Below, piece after piece: positions 9,606 through 18,031 of a stretch of DNA of 64,000 nucleotides. Made by a program: the position numbers and the translations under genes. The stretch spans positions 6,138,001 to 6,202,000 of the forward strand of contig NZ_LT629793.1 of the NCBI RefSeq assembly GCF_900105735.1. Reading direction: 5' to 3'. The notes beneath the pieces were generated by a model. That model saw nothing but the letters and a program-made list of their open reading frames with translations. It did not search any database and was not told where the DNA came from. The stretch comes from Pseudomonas yamanorum. Lineage in GTDB: Bacteria > Pseudomonadota > Gammaproteobacteria > Pseudomonadales > Pseudomonadaceae. The first letter of the stretch is position 1. Each line of letters starts with the position of its first letter.

Positions 9606-10196
9606 ATGACTTGCTACAGCCTCGACGGCCTGACCCCGGTGGTCGACCCCACGGCCTACGTCCATCCCTCGGCGGTACTGATCGGCGATGTGATCATCGG
9701 CCCCCATTGCTATGTGGGGCCGCTGGCGAGTTTGCGCGGCGACTTTGGGCGCATCGTCCTCGAAGAAGGCGCCAACCTGCAGGACACCTGTGTGATGCAC
9801 GGCTTCCCGGACAGCGACACGGTGGTCGAGCGCAACGGCCATATCGGCCACGGCGCCGTGCTGCACGGTTGCCGGATCGGCACCGATGCGCTGGTGGGCA
9901 TGAATGCGGTGGTGATGGACAACGCCCGTATCGGCGCTCGCTCATTCGTCTCGGCGGCGGCGTTCGTCAAAGCCGGTTTTGAGTGCCCCGAGCAGTCCCT
10001 GGTGATGGGCACGCCGGCCAGCGTCAAGCGCAGCCTCAGTGATGAAGAGGTGCACTGGAAGCAAACCGGCACCCGCGAATACCAGCGCCTGGCCCAGCGT
10101 TGCCTGGAGCAGATGCAGGAATGCGCACCCCTGAGCGCACCGGAAGATGATCGCCCACGCATCAGCGACAGCGGCCTGCGGCCCAAGGGCAGATGA
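9606..10196 (+). CDS. paaY: phenylacetate pathway thioesterase / gamma-carbonic-anhydrase-like protein PaaY
   Basis: This is a 196-residue left-handed beta-helix (hexapeptide) protein, the same length as E. coli PaaY, a thioesterase that relieves CoA-ester blockage. Hexapeptide turns run from [20 protein letters not shown] to residue about 150. Metal-binding His residues are visible in [17 protein letters not shown] and LHGCRIG. ATG at 9606 ([13 protein letters not shown]) follows AAAAGGAATCCCC, a good ribosome site. The frame is open to 9450, but that crosses the promoter. paaX follows after 61 bp. Confidence 0.93.
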   Translation: MTCYSLDGLTPVVDPTAYVHPSAVLIGDVIIGPHCYVGPLASLRGDFGRIVLEEGANLQDTCVMHGFPDSDTVVERNGHIGHGAVLHGCRIGTDALVGMNAVVMDNARIGARSFVSAAAFVKAGFECPEQSLVMGTPASVKRSLSDEEVHWKQTGTREYQRLAQRCLEQMQECAPLSAPEDDRPRISDSGLRPKGR

Positions 10197-10257
10197 ATCG
10201 CCTGCATCCCGACGCCGCTAAAAACGGTATATTTTCTCTTTTTGCCTCGGTACGCCC

Positions 10258-11181
10258 ATGTCGTCACTGACACCCCTGAACCAACTGATTACCCGCTTCC
10301 AGGAGCAGACGCCGATTCGCGCCAGTTCCTTGATCATCACCTTGTACGGGGACGCCATCGAACCCCACGGCGGGACGGTGTGGCTGGGCAGCCTAATCCA
10401 GTTGCTCGAACCCATCGGCATCAATGAACGGCTGATCCGCACCTCGATCTTTCGCCTGACCAAGGAAGGCTGGCTGACCGCCGAAAAAGTCGGGCGCCGC
10501 AGCTACTACAGCCTGACCGGTGCCGGGCGTCGGCGTTTCGACAAGGCCTTCAAGCGGGTCTATAGCTCCAGCGTGCCGGCGTGGGATGGTTCGTGGTGCC
10601 TGGTGATGCTCACGCAGCTGACCCAGGACAAGCGCAAACAAGTGCGTGAAGAGCTGGAGTGGCAAGGTTTTGGTGCGATTGCCCCGACCGTGCTGGCCTG
10701 CCCGCGCAGTGACCGCGCCGACGTCAATGCCACCTTGCTCGACTTGGGTGCGCAGGAAGACACCATCGTCTTCGAGACCACCGCCCAGGATGTACTGGCC
10801 TCCAAGGCCCTGCGGGTGCAGGTGCGCGAGAGCTGGAACATCGAGGAGCTGGCGGCCCATTACAGCGAGTTCATCCAACTGTTCCGACCGCTCTGGCAAG
10901 CGCTTCGCGAGCAGGAACAGCTACAGCCTTCGGATTGTTTCCTGGCACGGGTCCTGCTTATTCATGAGTACCGCAAACTGCTGCTGCGCGACCCGCAATT
11001 GCCCGACGAATTGCTCCCCGGCGATTGGGAAGGCCGCGCCGCCCGCCAGTTGTGCCGCAATATTTACCGGTTGATCTACGCCAAGGCCGAGGAATGGCTG
11101 AACAGCGCGCTGGAAACTGCCGACGGCCCGTTGCCGGACGTGGGCGAGAGTTTTTACCGGCGGTTCGGGGGCCTGAAATAA
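10258..11181 (+). CDS. paaX: phenylacetic acid degradation repressor PaaX
   Basis: This is a 307-residue PaaX-family repressor that senses phenylacetyl-CoA. The N-terminal winged helix is visible (FQEQTPIRASSLIITLYGD, then RTSIFRLTKEGWLTAEKVGR). The middle Cas2-like domain and the C-terminal PaaX domain follow (IHEYRKLLLRDPQLPDELLP). Length agrees with E. coli PaaX (316). It is co-transcribed with paaY. Its likely operators are the GCGATAC sites before paaA, paaG and paaY. Confidence 0.95.
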   Translation: MSSLTPLNQLITRFQEQTPIRASSLIITLYGDAIEPHGGTVWLGSLIQLLEPIGINERLIRTSIFRLTKEGWLTAEKVGRRSYYSLTGAGRRRFDKAFKRVYSSSVPAWDGSWCLVMLTQLTQDKRKQVREELEWQGFGAIAPTVLACPRSDRADVNATLLDLGAQEDTIVFETTAQDVLASKALRVQVRESWNIEELAAHYSEFIQLFRPLWQALREQEQLQPSDCFLARVLLIHEYRKLLLRDPQLPDELLPGDWEGRAARQLCRNIYRLIYAKAEEWLNSALETADGPLPDVGESFYRRFGGLK

Positions 11182-11257
11182 GGAGCGACGCTGTTCAGGA
11201 GAACGGGTGGAGTGAGGTGGCGTAGAGAATAAAAATAAGCCTGCGTGAGGCCTGAAC

Positions 11258-12172
11258 ATGATGTCTTCAATTGCACAGCGCCGTGATGGATTCGACCAAT
11301 GGATCCATCAGATCAATCAGATCTGTGGCGCATTCGATGGGCAGATCCTGGGGGATGGTTTTTCCGGGCAGATCCGCGAGTACCAGAGCGGCGCGCTGAG
11401 ACTCAGCTTTGTCGACGCCTGCCAGGCGCGGCTGTTTCGTACTCCCAGCCAAATCGCGGCGGGCGAGGGCGGCAAGTACTTTGCCGTGTTCCAGCTCGAC
11501 GGCACGGCGGGCATGGCCCAGGGCGACAGCAAGGCGCTGTTGCGCGCCGGCGACATTACCCTGATCGATGCGGCGCACCCCAGCGACTTCACCTACAGCG
11601 AGAATTCGCGGCAGTTGTCGTTGATCCTGCCGTCGTACCTGGTGGAGCAGACCTTGCGTTTCAACCCGGTCAAATGCGGGCACCGCATCGAGGCGACGTC
11701 GCCGATGGCGATGCTGTCCCGGCAGCTGATTCTGGAGGCCACCCGGCAAGACAACCTGACCTTGCAGGAAAGCGAGGCGACGCTGGAGGCGATCATCAAC
11801 CTGCTGCGCCCGGCGATCAGCCAGGCGGGTGAGGGCAGCGACGCCCATGAGCGAGTGTTCCGCAAGACGCTGGAGTGCATTGACCAGCATATTCGCTCCG
11901 AAGAGCTGTGCCCCGAGTGGCTGGCGCGGGAGGTGGGAATGTCGGTGCGCGGGCTGTACCGGATCTTTGCCCGCAAGGGCCTGGTGGTGGCGCGGTACAT
12001 CAAGAACCGGCGTCTGGATTTGTGTGCTGAATCCCTGCGCCAATCCAGGGTGGAGGAAAAGCTTTCCGTGTTGGGGTACTCGTGGGGGTTTTCGGATTCG
12101 AGTTATTTTTCGACGGCGTTCAAGTCACGGTTCGGCATTGCGCCGGGTGAGTACCGCAAACAACACGCCTGA
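11258..12172 (+). CDS. FeaR-type AraC-family activator (aromatic amine catabolism)
   Basis: This 304-residue regulator has an N-terminal AraC-binding-like cupin domain (FQLDGTAGMAQGD, AGDITLIDAAHPSDF) and a C-terminal pair of HTHs (LAREVGMSVRGLYRIFARKG; GYSWGFSDSSYFSTAFKSRF). The domain order and the LIDAAHPSDF segment resemble E. coli FeaR, activator of aromatic amine oxidation. It is convergent with the aromatic amine dehydrogenase operon, so I infer that it controls aauB and the other TGGCA-N8-AAA promoters. It is clearly paralogous to the regulator at 24954-25874; which acts where cannot be told from sequence. Confidence 0.85.
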   Translation: MMSSIAQRRDGFDQWIHQINQICGAFDGQILGDGFSGQIREYQSGALRLSFVDACQARLFRTPSQIAAGEGGKYFAVFQLDGTAGMAQGDSKALLRAGDITLIDAAHPSDFTYSENSRQLSLILPSYLVEQTLRFNPVKCGHRIEATSPMAMLSRQLILEATRQDNLTLQESEATLEAIINLLRPAISQAGEGSDAHERVFRKTLECIDQHIRSEELCPEWLAREVGMSVRGLYRIFARKGLVVARYIKNRRLDLCAESLRQSRVEEKLSVLGYSWGFSDSSYFSTAFKSRFGIAPGEYRKQHA

Positions 12173-12179
12173 TCAAAAA

Positions 12180-12269
12180 TGTGGGAGCGGGCTTGCTCGC
12201 GAAGGCGGTGGTTCAGTTGATGCATTGGGTGACTGACACACCGCCTTCGCGAGCAAGCCCGCTCCCACA
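12180..12269. repeat. REP pair (GAGCGGGCTTGCTCGCG subtype)
   Basis: Inverted REP sequences form a long hairpin, TGTGGGAGCGGGCTTGC to its complement ending at 12269, between two convergent genes. The subtype has GGGCTTGCTCGCGAAGGCGG instead of TGGCTTGCCTGCGAT seen elsewhere in the window. It may also act as a bidirectional terminator. Confidence 0.9.
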
Positions 12270-12286
12270 TTTGGATCGCGTTTCGT

Positions 12287-12808
12287 TCAGTTGGGCATTC
12301 CATCTTCAATGGCAATCCCTTGCGCCCGCATCTCGTTGATCAACCCCGCCCTTGTGCCCGGCAGATTGAGCATCGCTTTGTGCCGCAACTCAGTGACTTC
12401 CTCAGCGCTGTAAGGCTTGTAATCCACCGGCGTACTCTTGCCCGCCATCCCGTCCGGGCGCATCAGCCAGTTCAGCAAATCCGCCAGTTGCCCATCGTTC
12501 AGCGCCGACTGCGACATCCCCGGCACTCGTACCAAAAACTCCCGACCACCCGGCACCTTCAGAAAGTTGCCGACAAACCCGGTCATCCTCGGCGTGTCGT
12601 TCGCCGCCGAACCCATGCCGCTGCCCAGATGGCAGCCGGCACACTGCAGCTGATAGTTGGTCGCCACGCTGTACCCGGCCTGGGCAATCGGCGTTTGTGG
12701 CGACTCATTCCCCGGTGCGTGCTTCTGGTTTGGATTGGGAATGGCCCGAGCCTGGGCGAGCGGGGCAGCCAGTGCACATACCAGCCCCAGCAATAACAAC
12801 CTGTGCAT
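12287..12808 (-). CDS. periplasmic cytochrome c of the aromatic amine dehydrogenase operon
   Basis: This 173-residue exported protein has a signal peptide (MHRLLLLGLVCALAAPLAQA) and one haem-binding motif, CAGCH, near residue 57. A candidate Met ligand lies in VRVPGMSQSAL. It probably accepts electrons from the dehydrogenase, directly or through another carrier, and passes them to the oxidase; that is inferred from its place as the last gene of the aau operon. ATG at 12808 follows AAGGTGATCGTC. An in-frame GTG nine bases upstream lies inside that ribosome site. Confidence 0.82.
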   Translation of the reverse strand: MHRLLLLGLVCALAAPLAQARAIPNPNQKHAPGNESPQTPIAQAGYSVATNYQLQCAGCHLGSGMGSAANDTPRMTGFVGNFLKVPGGREFLVRVPGMSQSALNDGQLADLLNWLMRPDGMAGKSTPVDYKPYSAEEVTELRHKAMLNLPGTRAGLINEMRAQGIAIEDGMPN

Positions 12809-12863
12809 GACGATCACCTTAGTGTGTCGGGGCGGATGGCCTGGACCAGCCGCCCCAATCGGG

Positions 12864-13385
12864 CTAAACCGCGACGCCGCGAATGATCGAGACCGTGCAG
12901 TGGTAGATGTGGGATTTGGCCGCCAGGCACCAGTTCACATCGTTGTTGTTGAACGGTCGGTATGCCGGTTCTTCACTGTCATTACGCGTGCACGCGCACT
13001 GCGCGCAGCTTTGCTTACCGCAGCAGTCGTTATAGGAAATGATGTAGTCCTTGCCGTCCGCCGGGTTGCGGCAGGTGCCGATCCAGGTCACCTGGGACGC
13101 CTCGGTGCCCGGTGGGCAAGAGGTCACCGAACCGCCACAGCAACTGCACAGGAAACCGTCGATGGAGCAGTAGCGCCAGTAGTCGCAACTGTTCGGGTCG
13201 CCCGGATCACCGGCTTTCGGGTTATCGGCAGCCAGCGCCTTGCTGGTGCGGTCCAGGGGCAGCAGCAGGGGCAATGCGGCGCCTGCGACCATCAGCGAGC
13301 CCATGCGGGCCAACAGTTTGCGTCGCGACGTGGTGTCGGCCAGACGACGGGTCGAGCGCTCGAATAACAGATCCAGCAATTTCAT
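12864..13385 (-). CDS. aauA: aromatic amine dehydrogenase light (beta) subunit, TTQ-bearing
   Basis: This is a 173-residue light chain of the methylamine/aromatic amine dehydrogenase family. It has a twin-arginine signal (TSRRKLLARMGSLMVAG) and a very Cys-rich mature part (CDYWRYCSID, CSCCGGSVTSCP, CCGKQSCAQCACT) for the six disulfides of the family. The two Trp residues expected to form tryptophan tryptophylquinone lie in QVTWIGTC and NDVNWCLA. The enzyme oxidises arylethylamines to aldehydes and ammonia in the periplasm. The order B-E-D-A matches aau of Alcaligenes faecalis, which favours an aromatic amine over methylamine. Confidence 0.93.
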   Translation of the reverse strand: MKLLDLLFERSTRRLADTTSRRKLLARMGSLMVAGAALPLLLPLDRTSKALAADNPKAGDPGDPNSCDYWRYCSIDGFLCSCCGGSVTSCPPGTEASQVTWIGTCRNPADGKDYIISYNDCCGKQSCAQCACTRNDSEEPAYRPFNNNDVNWCLAAKSHIYHCTVSIIRGVAV

Positions 13386-13404
13386 GAGAGTCTCCCTGCC
13401 TTAA

Positions 13405-14025
13405 TCAATGGCTATGGCCGTGGCTGTGGTCGTGGGGATGCGGCTGGCTGTTGAGGTATTCCTGCAGCGTCGCGCTTTTCAGGTGTTCGACTTCGAACAG
13501 GCTGTCCAGGTGCTCGCGGGAATTGACCAGGCCCTTGGCGCGCAAGGTGCCGCTCTTGTCGATCAGCGCGGCATACGGCAGCTTGCCGATCTGGTAGGTC
13601 ATGCCGACTTCCGGGCCGACCACGTAGGTGACGTCGTCCAGCTTGTGCTCGGTGATCAGCGCTTGCTGGGCTTCCATGTCGCCGTCGCTGATAAACACCA
13701 CATCAAGGCGATCGGCCTGTTCCCTGGCGATGGATTTGATCGCCGGCAACAGGGATTTGCAGATCGGGCAGGTGGGCGAGAGGAAGAACAGCAACTGGTT
13801 CTTCTCACCGGCATAGCCGAAGTTCACCGGGCGGCCTTTACGGTCGGAAGCGGTGACTTGCGGCGCCGGCTCATTCACCGCCACGCCCTTGTCGACCATC
13901 AGCGCGCCGGCCGGGGCGATGCGCCCGTGCAGCACGCCAATCTGGCGCACCAGGCCCATCACGGCAAACGCCAGCGCCAGCAGCAGTACCCACAGCAGTA
14001 CGTTGGAAACAATAAGGCCTTCCAT
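13405..14025 (-). CDS. aauD: thioredoxin-like maturation protein AauD/MauD
   Basis: This 206-residue membrane-anchored thioredoxin-fold protein is needed for light-subunit disulfides. It has one N-terminal membrane helix (VLLWVLLLALAFAVMGLV), then a thioredoxin domain with the redox pair in LSPTCPICKSLLPA and cis-Pro in IGKLPYAAL. The C-terminus ends in a His-rich tail, HPHDHSHGHSH, which may bind metal and is unusual for the family. It begins 3 bp after aauE. Confidence 0.9.
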   Translation of the reverse strand: MEGLIVSNVLLWVLLLALAFAVMGLVRQIGVLHGRIAPAGALMVDKGVAVNEPAPQVTASDRKGRPVNFGYAGEKNQLLFFLSPTCPICKSLLPAIKSIAREQADRLDVVFISDGDMEAQQALITEHKLDDVTYVVGPEVGMTYQIGKLPYAALIDKSGTLRAKGLVNSREHLDSLFEVEHLKSATLQEYLNSQPHPHDHSHGHSH

Positions 14026-14028
14026 TGA

Positions 14029-14568
14029 TCACCTACCAATCAGTTTGAGCAGAAGAGGGGAGTTCGCCAGCAGGCCATCGGCTGCGGCGTAAATCAGCAG
14101 CGCGACGGCGCTGGCGGCGACGGTGACGAAGCCGTCGAAAAAACCCAGGTCACGGGCAATCGGCAGCACGCTGGCCAGCAGGGCCACGGCCACCAGTGCG
14201 CCGTTGCGCAACAGCAGGATCGGCCGCAACGGCTGCGCCTGGTCGGGGCCTGCGCAGCCGCAGTCGATGTCCCGGCGGCCGCGCCACAGGTTGATGCCAA
14301 TGGCGGCGGCGTACAGCGCAATCAGGCCGGCGGCGCTGAGGGCGGCCCAGGAACGGCTGGCCGGAACCAGCAGGGCAAAGGCAATCACCAGTTCCAGCAC
14401 CGGGATTACCCGGGCGGCGGGGCGAGTCACTGCCTCTGGCAGCAACTGGTAATCGGCCAGTTGCCGGGCGAAGCGTGCCGGTGCGCGCAACTTGTGGGTC
14501 GCGGCACTGGCCAGCAACACCGCGATGGCGAGGGCGCTGGCAATGATGAAGATCGGGTCGATATGCAT
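14029..14568 (-). CDS. aauE: membrane maturation protein AauE/MauE
   Basis: This 179-residue integral membrane protein has about four to five hydrophobic helices (starting IIASALAIAVLLASAA and VIPVLELVIAFALLVPA) and the conserved DIDCGCAGPD motif. It belongs to the MauE family (DoxX/VKOR-like), which supports light-chain disulfide formation with MauD. It lies between aauB (12 bp) and aauD (3 bp). Confidence 0.9.
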   Translation of the reverse strand: MHIDPIFIIASALAIAVLLASAATHKLRAPARFARQLADYQLLPEAVTRPAARVIPVLELVIAFALLVPASRSWAALSAAGLIALYAAAIGINLWRGRRDIDCGCAGPDQAQPLRPILLLRNGALVAVALLASVLPIARDLGFFDGFVTVAASAVALLIYAAADGLLANSPLLLKLIGR

Positions 14569-14580
14569 GGCCGAACCTCT

Positions 14581-15729
14581 TTAGTAGCTCATGATCTGGG
14601 TTGCGGTCTTCGCTACCTTGGCCATGCTACCGGTGAGTTTATTGGTCTTGAGGTCGAAGATCTGCAAGCCGCCTTCGACGTCGGCGCCCAGCAACAGGGG
14701 CTTGTCGTCGCCGGTGGCCTGCATGCTCCAGACCGGGGTCGGGGCTTCCAGGGTGGCTATCTTCTTCATGGTCTTGAGGTCATAGGCCCAGATGATGGTG
14801 CTCGGGTCTTCCCACTTCATCGGCTCGTGGTTGTCGTGCATCAGCACGTACATGCGGTTGAGCTTTGGTGCCACAGCCATCAACTGCCAGCCACCCGGAG
14901 CCCAGCCGGTTTTCTTTTCCGCGTCGGTGGTGAGTGACCAGGACGGCAGGATTTTCGGCTCATCGCCGGAGAAATCTACCGGGCGGATGGTGCCGGTGGT
15001 GGTGGTGAAGTAGTAGGTGTCGCCCACGTTCACCGCGCGTTCGTTGAGCTTCTCGGCGTTGGGGTCGAAGAAGTGCGTGCGGTTGCGTGAGGTTTCCTGG
15101 CCCTGGTCATTCAGGGTGACCACTTGCAGGCTGCCGTCGCCGCACAGGGAGGCGAAGCGGCGGGTACCTACGGGGTAGTTGAGTACGCAGCCGGGGATCG
15201 CGATTTCGGCGGTGACGGAGCGGGACTGGGTGTCGACCACGGTCACGGAGGTGGAGGGGGTGAAGTTGTAGATGTAGACGAAGCGGTCATCGCCGCTGGT
15301 CTTCAGGCCGTAGCGTTGGGTCAGGGATTCGGCGCGTTTGTTCGGGATCAGGACTTCCCACGAAGGTGACAGGCTGGAGCTGTCCCAGGCGGTGAGCACG
15401 TCGGTGCGGTCGCCTCGGGTGCCGCGGGAGTAGTAGATGTCGGCGCTGTACAGGGTCTTCTGGTCGTGGCTGAGGGCCGAGGGGGCGGCGAAGCCGGTGG
15501 GGACCATACCGAGGACGCGCTTTTTGTCGGGATCTACCACGGTGACGCGGCCGACTACGAAGCTTTCGAATTCGACGTCTACCACGAAGGCGCGGTGGGC
15601 TTCCGGTGGGAAAGCCAGGGTGGTCTGGCCTATGGTGTCTGGCGGTAAATCCGCCTGGGCGCTGTTCAAGCCGAGTACAAGCAGGCCCAGACCCAGCGCT
15701 GACTGTACGTTGATCCTGTTGCTTCGCAT
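14581..15729 (-). CDS. aauB: aromatic amine dehydrogenase heavy (alpha) subunit
   Basis: This is a 382-residue periplasmic seven-bladed beta-propeller. The N-terminus is a Sec signal ending in LVLGLNSAQA. Propeller repeats such as VTVVDPDKKRVLGMVPTG and WAYDLKTMKKIATLEAPTP are visible through the protein. It scaffolds the TTQ light chains in an alpha2-beta2 enzyme. ATG at 15729 follows AGGGAGTGCCCCTA; the open frame continues upstream into element copy B but has no ribosome site. It is the first gene of the operon, controlled by the sites at 15797-15860. Confidence 0.92.
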   Translation of the reverse strand: MRSNRINVQSALGLGLLVLGLNSAQADLPPDTIGQTTLAFPPEAHRAFVVDVEFESFVVGRVTVVDPDKKRVLGMVPTGFAAPSALSHDQKTLYSADIYYSRGTRGDRTDVLTAWDSSSLSPSWEVLIPNKRAESLTQRYGLKTSGDDRFVYIYNFTPSTSVTVVDTQSRSVTAEIAIPGCVLNYPVGTRRFASLCGDGSLQVVTLNDQGQETSRNRTHFFDPNAEKLNERAVNVGDTYYFTTTTGTIRPVDFSGDEPKILPSWSLTTDAEKKTGWAPGGWQLMAVAPKLNRMYVLMHDNHEPMKWEDPSTIIWAYDLKTMKKIATLEAPTPVWSMQATGDDKPLLLGADVEGGLQIFDLKTNKLTGSMAKVAKTATQIMSY

Positions 15730-15796
15730 TAGGGGCACTCCCTGAATTTTTTGTGTTTTGCTAATCGCGGGTGCTTTGGCAGATTCTTGCAACTGG

Positions 15797-15860
15797 ATTC
15801 TGCCTTGTGGGGGGATTGCAAGAATTGTTGTGGCTGCCAAGTGGTTGTGTGTCTGTGCCA
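15797..15860 (-). promoter_or_regulatory. aauB promoter with two FeaR-type half-sites 21 bp apart
   Basis: On the minus strand there is TGGCA-N8-CAA (15860 to 15845) and, exactly 21 bp on, TGGCA-N8-AAT (15839 to 15824). A -10-like CAGAAT starts 22 bp after the last base of the proximal site (15802 to 15797). Spacing and orientation are identical at the two promoters around 28.9 kb. The half-site agrees with TGNCA-N8-AAA as I recall it for E. coli FeaR. The proximal site would overlap the -35. Confidence 0.72.
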
Positions 15861-15877
15861 ATGGGGTGGGGTGGGGT

Positions 15878-16687
15878 GTATATCCGTTATTTTTGTTATG
15901 GCTGGTATTGGTTCCGCTCTTACAGCGGGTCACTTTTGAAAGGAGCCCAAAAGTAACCAAAAGGCTCTTGCCCCACCACTCGGCACCTCGCTCAGGCTCG
16001 GTGTGCCCTCACTCCGGCTTTGGACCGTGGGCCGCCGCGATGGGCCATCCTTGGCCCAGCGCGGCTAACCCGGCGTCCTGCCGGGTTACCCACGCTCCAA
16101 AGCCTGCGTTCGGCCAGCGTGGTTTAACGGGGCGCCTAAGATCAAGATCAAAAGCAGATCAACAGCACAGCGGCCTACCGGCCGGCTTGAGTGTTAAGAG
16201 CAAAATCAAAAGCTAAAGCGGGCACGGTCAAATGTGGGAGCTGGCTTGCCTGCGATGGCCTCGCCTCGGTGTGTCTGATGTACCGAGGTGTCTGCATCGC
16301 AGGCAAGCCAGCTCCCACAGAAAAGCAGAGCTGCATCAGCTTCAGATTTGGCTTTCGCTCTGGCTTTTGATCTGGCTTTTAACACTCAAGCCGGCCGGTA
16401 GGCCGCTGTGCTTTTGCTTTTGATTTTGATCTGACTGCCCCAATAAGCCCGAGGCCGAACGCAGGTATTGCGGAGCGGGTAAACCGGCAGGACGCCGGTT
16501 TAGCCGCGCCGGGCCATGGATGGCCCGTCGCGGCGGCCCGCGGAGCAATGCCGGAGAGAGGGAACGCCGAGCCCTAGCGAGGCGCCGACAGGCGGGGCAG
16601 AGCCCTTTGCTTACTTTGGGGCTTTTCCAAAGTGAGCCGCTGTAAGAGCGGAACCATAGGTGGCCGTTACCGAAGAAACGGATATAC
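15878..16687. repeat. large palindromic intergenic element, copy B (uninterrupted)
   Basis: This is the intact 810-bp copy, from GTATATCCGTT at 15878 to the complementary AACGGATATAC ending at 16687. The left arm carries the CCACCACTCGGCACCTCGC version of the sub-terminal block, and the right arm carries the diverged version (complement CCCGCCTGTCGGCGCCTCGC). The two arms of one element can therefore belong to different subtypes. The REP pair lies at 16233-16319. I see no gene in it. Confidence 0.85.
16233..16319. repeat. REP pair at the centre of element copy B
   Basis: TGTGGGAGCTGGCTTGCC at the left and its complement ending at 16319, with an inner ACCGAGGT inverted repeat. It has the same arrangement as in copies A and C. 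Confidence 0.9.
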
Positions 16688-16695
16688 CCCCCCTC

Positions 16696-17820
16696 TCAAG
16701 AACCCACCAAAGGCAACGAAAAACTAAACACCGCCCCACACGGCTCCAGGTTCTGCGCCCAGATATCCCCCTGATGCCGACCAATGATGTTCTTGCACAA
16801 CGCCAGCCCAATCCCGTTACCACCCACCTTCGACGAAAAGAACCCGTCAAAGATTTTCTCCCGCGCCACGGCCTGAATCCCGCGTCCACAATCCTCGACA
16901 CTCAACCGCGCCACGCTTCCATCACGGCAGGCATGCAACCGCAGCACCCGACGTTCGACGGGCAGCTCGCTCATCTCTTCAATAGCATTGAATGCCAGGT
17001 TCAGAATCACCTGCCCGATCAGCACTTTTTCACAAAGCACCATCAGCGGTTCAATACTGGGGAACAGTTCCAGCCGCACCTGACTCGGCTCAGCCCGCAG
17101 GCTGATGAAATATTGGGTTTCCTGCAGCAACTCATTGAGGTCCACCCACTCCGCGCTCCGCTCCAGCTTGACCACATAATCACGCACGCTCTTGATGATG
17201 GTTGACGCATGCTCGACCTGTCGCACGGCACTTTGCAGCCCCCAGTTCACTCCCTGGTCGGCACTGTGGGTATCGCCCAGACGAATCAAAACCCCCTCGA
17301 TAAAATTGCGGGTGGCCGCCAACGGCTGACTCAATTCATGGGCAATCGCCACCGCCATCTCGCCCATGGCGTTGTATCGGGCCAGGTATTCAAGCTGCTG
17401 TTCACTGACACGCCGGGCTTCCTCAGCGCGGATCAGGTCCCGCTTCACCTTGTCTTCCCGGGAAATATCACGGAACTGCACCATCAGCACGTCGCGCCCG
17501 TCCAGGTGCACCAGCGTCGCGACCGCTTCCGAAAGAATCTCCACCCCGGCCTTGGAGCGATAACACCACTCGATGGTGCGCTGGCCACTGCGGGCCGCGC
17601 GCTCAAGCCAGCGCAGGCCGATGGAGCGCTTGTACTTCGGTGCGTCCCGGGTCATGTCCGGGGCCTTGAGCGGGATCAGTTCTTCCAGGGTAAACCCCAG
17701 CGCCGACAGCGCCGCGGTGTTGGCCCAGAGGATGTCCTTGCTCTGCGCATCGTGAAGGATGGTGCAGATCGGCATGGCTTCGATCAGGGTGTGGAAATCA
17801 TCGTTATTGGGTAGGTACAT
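16696..17820 (-). CDS. cytoplasmic PAS-domain sensor histidine kinase (FixL-like)
   Basis: This 374-residue kinase has no membrane segment. A PAS domain covers residues about 8-125 (MPICTILHDAQSKDILWANT). The phosphoacceptor His is in AIAHELSQPLAATRNF. The ATPase boxes are VILNLAFNAIEEM (N), VEDCGRGI (G1) and GGNGIGLALCKNIIG (G2). It is divergent from the iac operon. The FixJ-like regulator at 26021-26626, on the same strand at the other side of the cluster, is the natural partner; this pairing is inferred from position. It may sense an indole or aryl acetate, or redox state, through PAS. Confidence 0.85.
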   Translation of the reverse strand: MYLPNNDDFHTLIEAMPICTILHDAQSKDILWANTAALSALGFTLEELIPLKAPDMTRDAPKYKRSIGLRWLERAARSGQRTIEWCYRSKAGVEILSEAVATLVHLDGRDVLMVQFRDISREDKVKRDLIRAEEARRVSEQQLEYLARYNAMGEMAVAIAHELSQPLAATRNFIEGVLIRLGDTHSADQGVNWGLQSAVRQVEHASTIIKSVRDYVVKLERSAEWVDLNELLQETQYFISLRAEPSQVRLELFPSIEPLMVLCEKVLIGQVILNLAFNAIEEMSELPVERRVLRLHACRDGSVARLSVEDCGRGIQAVAREKIFDGFFSSKVGGNGIGLALCKNIIGRHQGDIWAQNLEPCGAVFSFSLPLVGS

Positions 17821-18031
17821 CGCGTAGCCCTTGGCGGTGGAGGGGACGACTACGGTGGCAAGTTATACCGGTTTGCAGCCGGGGGCACGCTCAGAAGTAA
17901 TCGGGGGCGCAGTAGGGGATTTCTTTAGCCGGTGGGCTGCACGCCCCAATAGTTGACGGTGGACGGGCTTTTTACACTGGCCCCATCAACGCCTGCCACG
18001 GCGTCCATAACAACTACAACGGAGAAAGCCC

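Noticed and set aside
12864..15729. Methylamine dehydrogenase (mau) instead of aromatic amine dehydrogenase
   Set aside because: The B-E-D-A order with a cytochrome, the FeaR-like regulator and the adjacent arylacetaldehyde and paa/iac genes favour an aromatic amine substrate. Sequence alone does not fully exclude methylamine.
15776..15791. A sigma-54 promoter (TTGGCAGATTCTTGCA) upstream of aauB
   Set aside because: The GG-GC spacing is one base short, and it points away from aauB.
17956..17980. A sigma-70 promoter for iacA (TTGACG ... TACACT)
   Set aside because: The spacer is only about 14 bp; an activator-dependent promoter is likely, but I could not place it.
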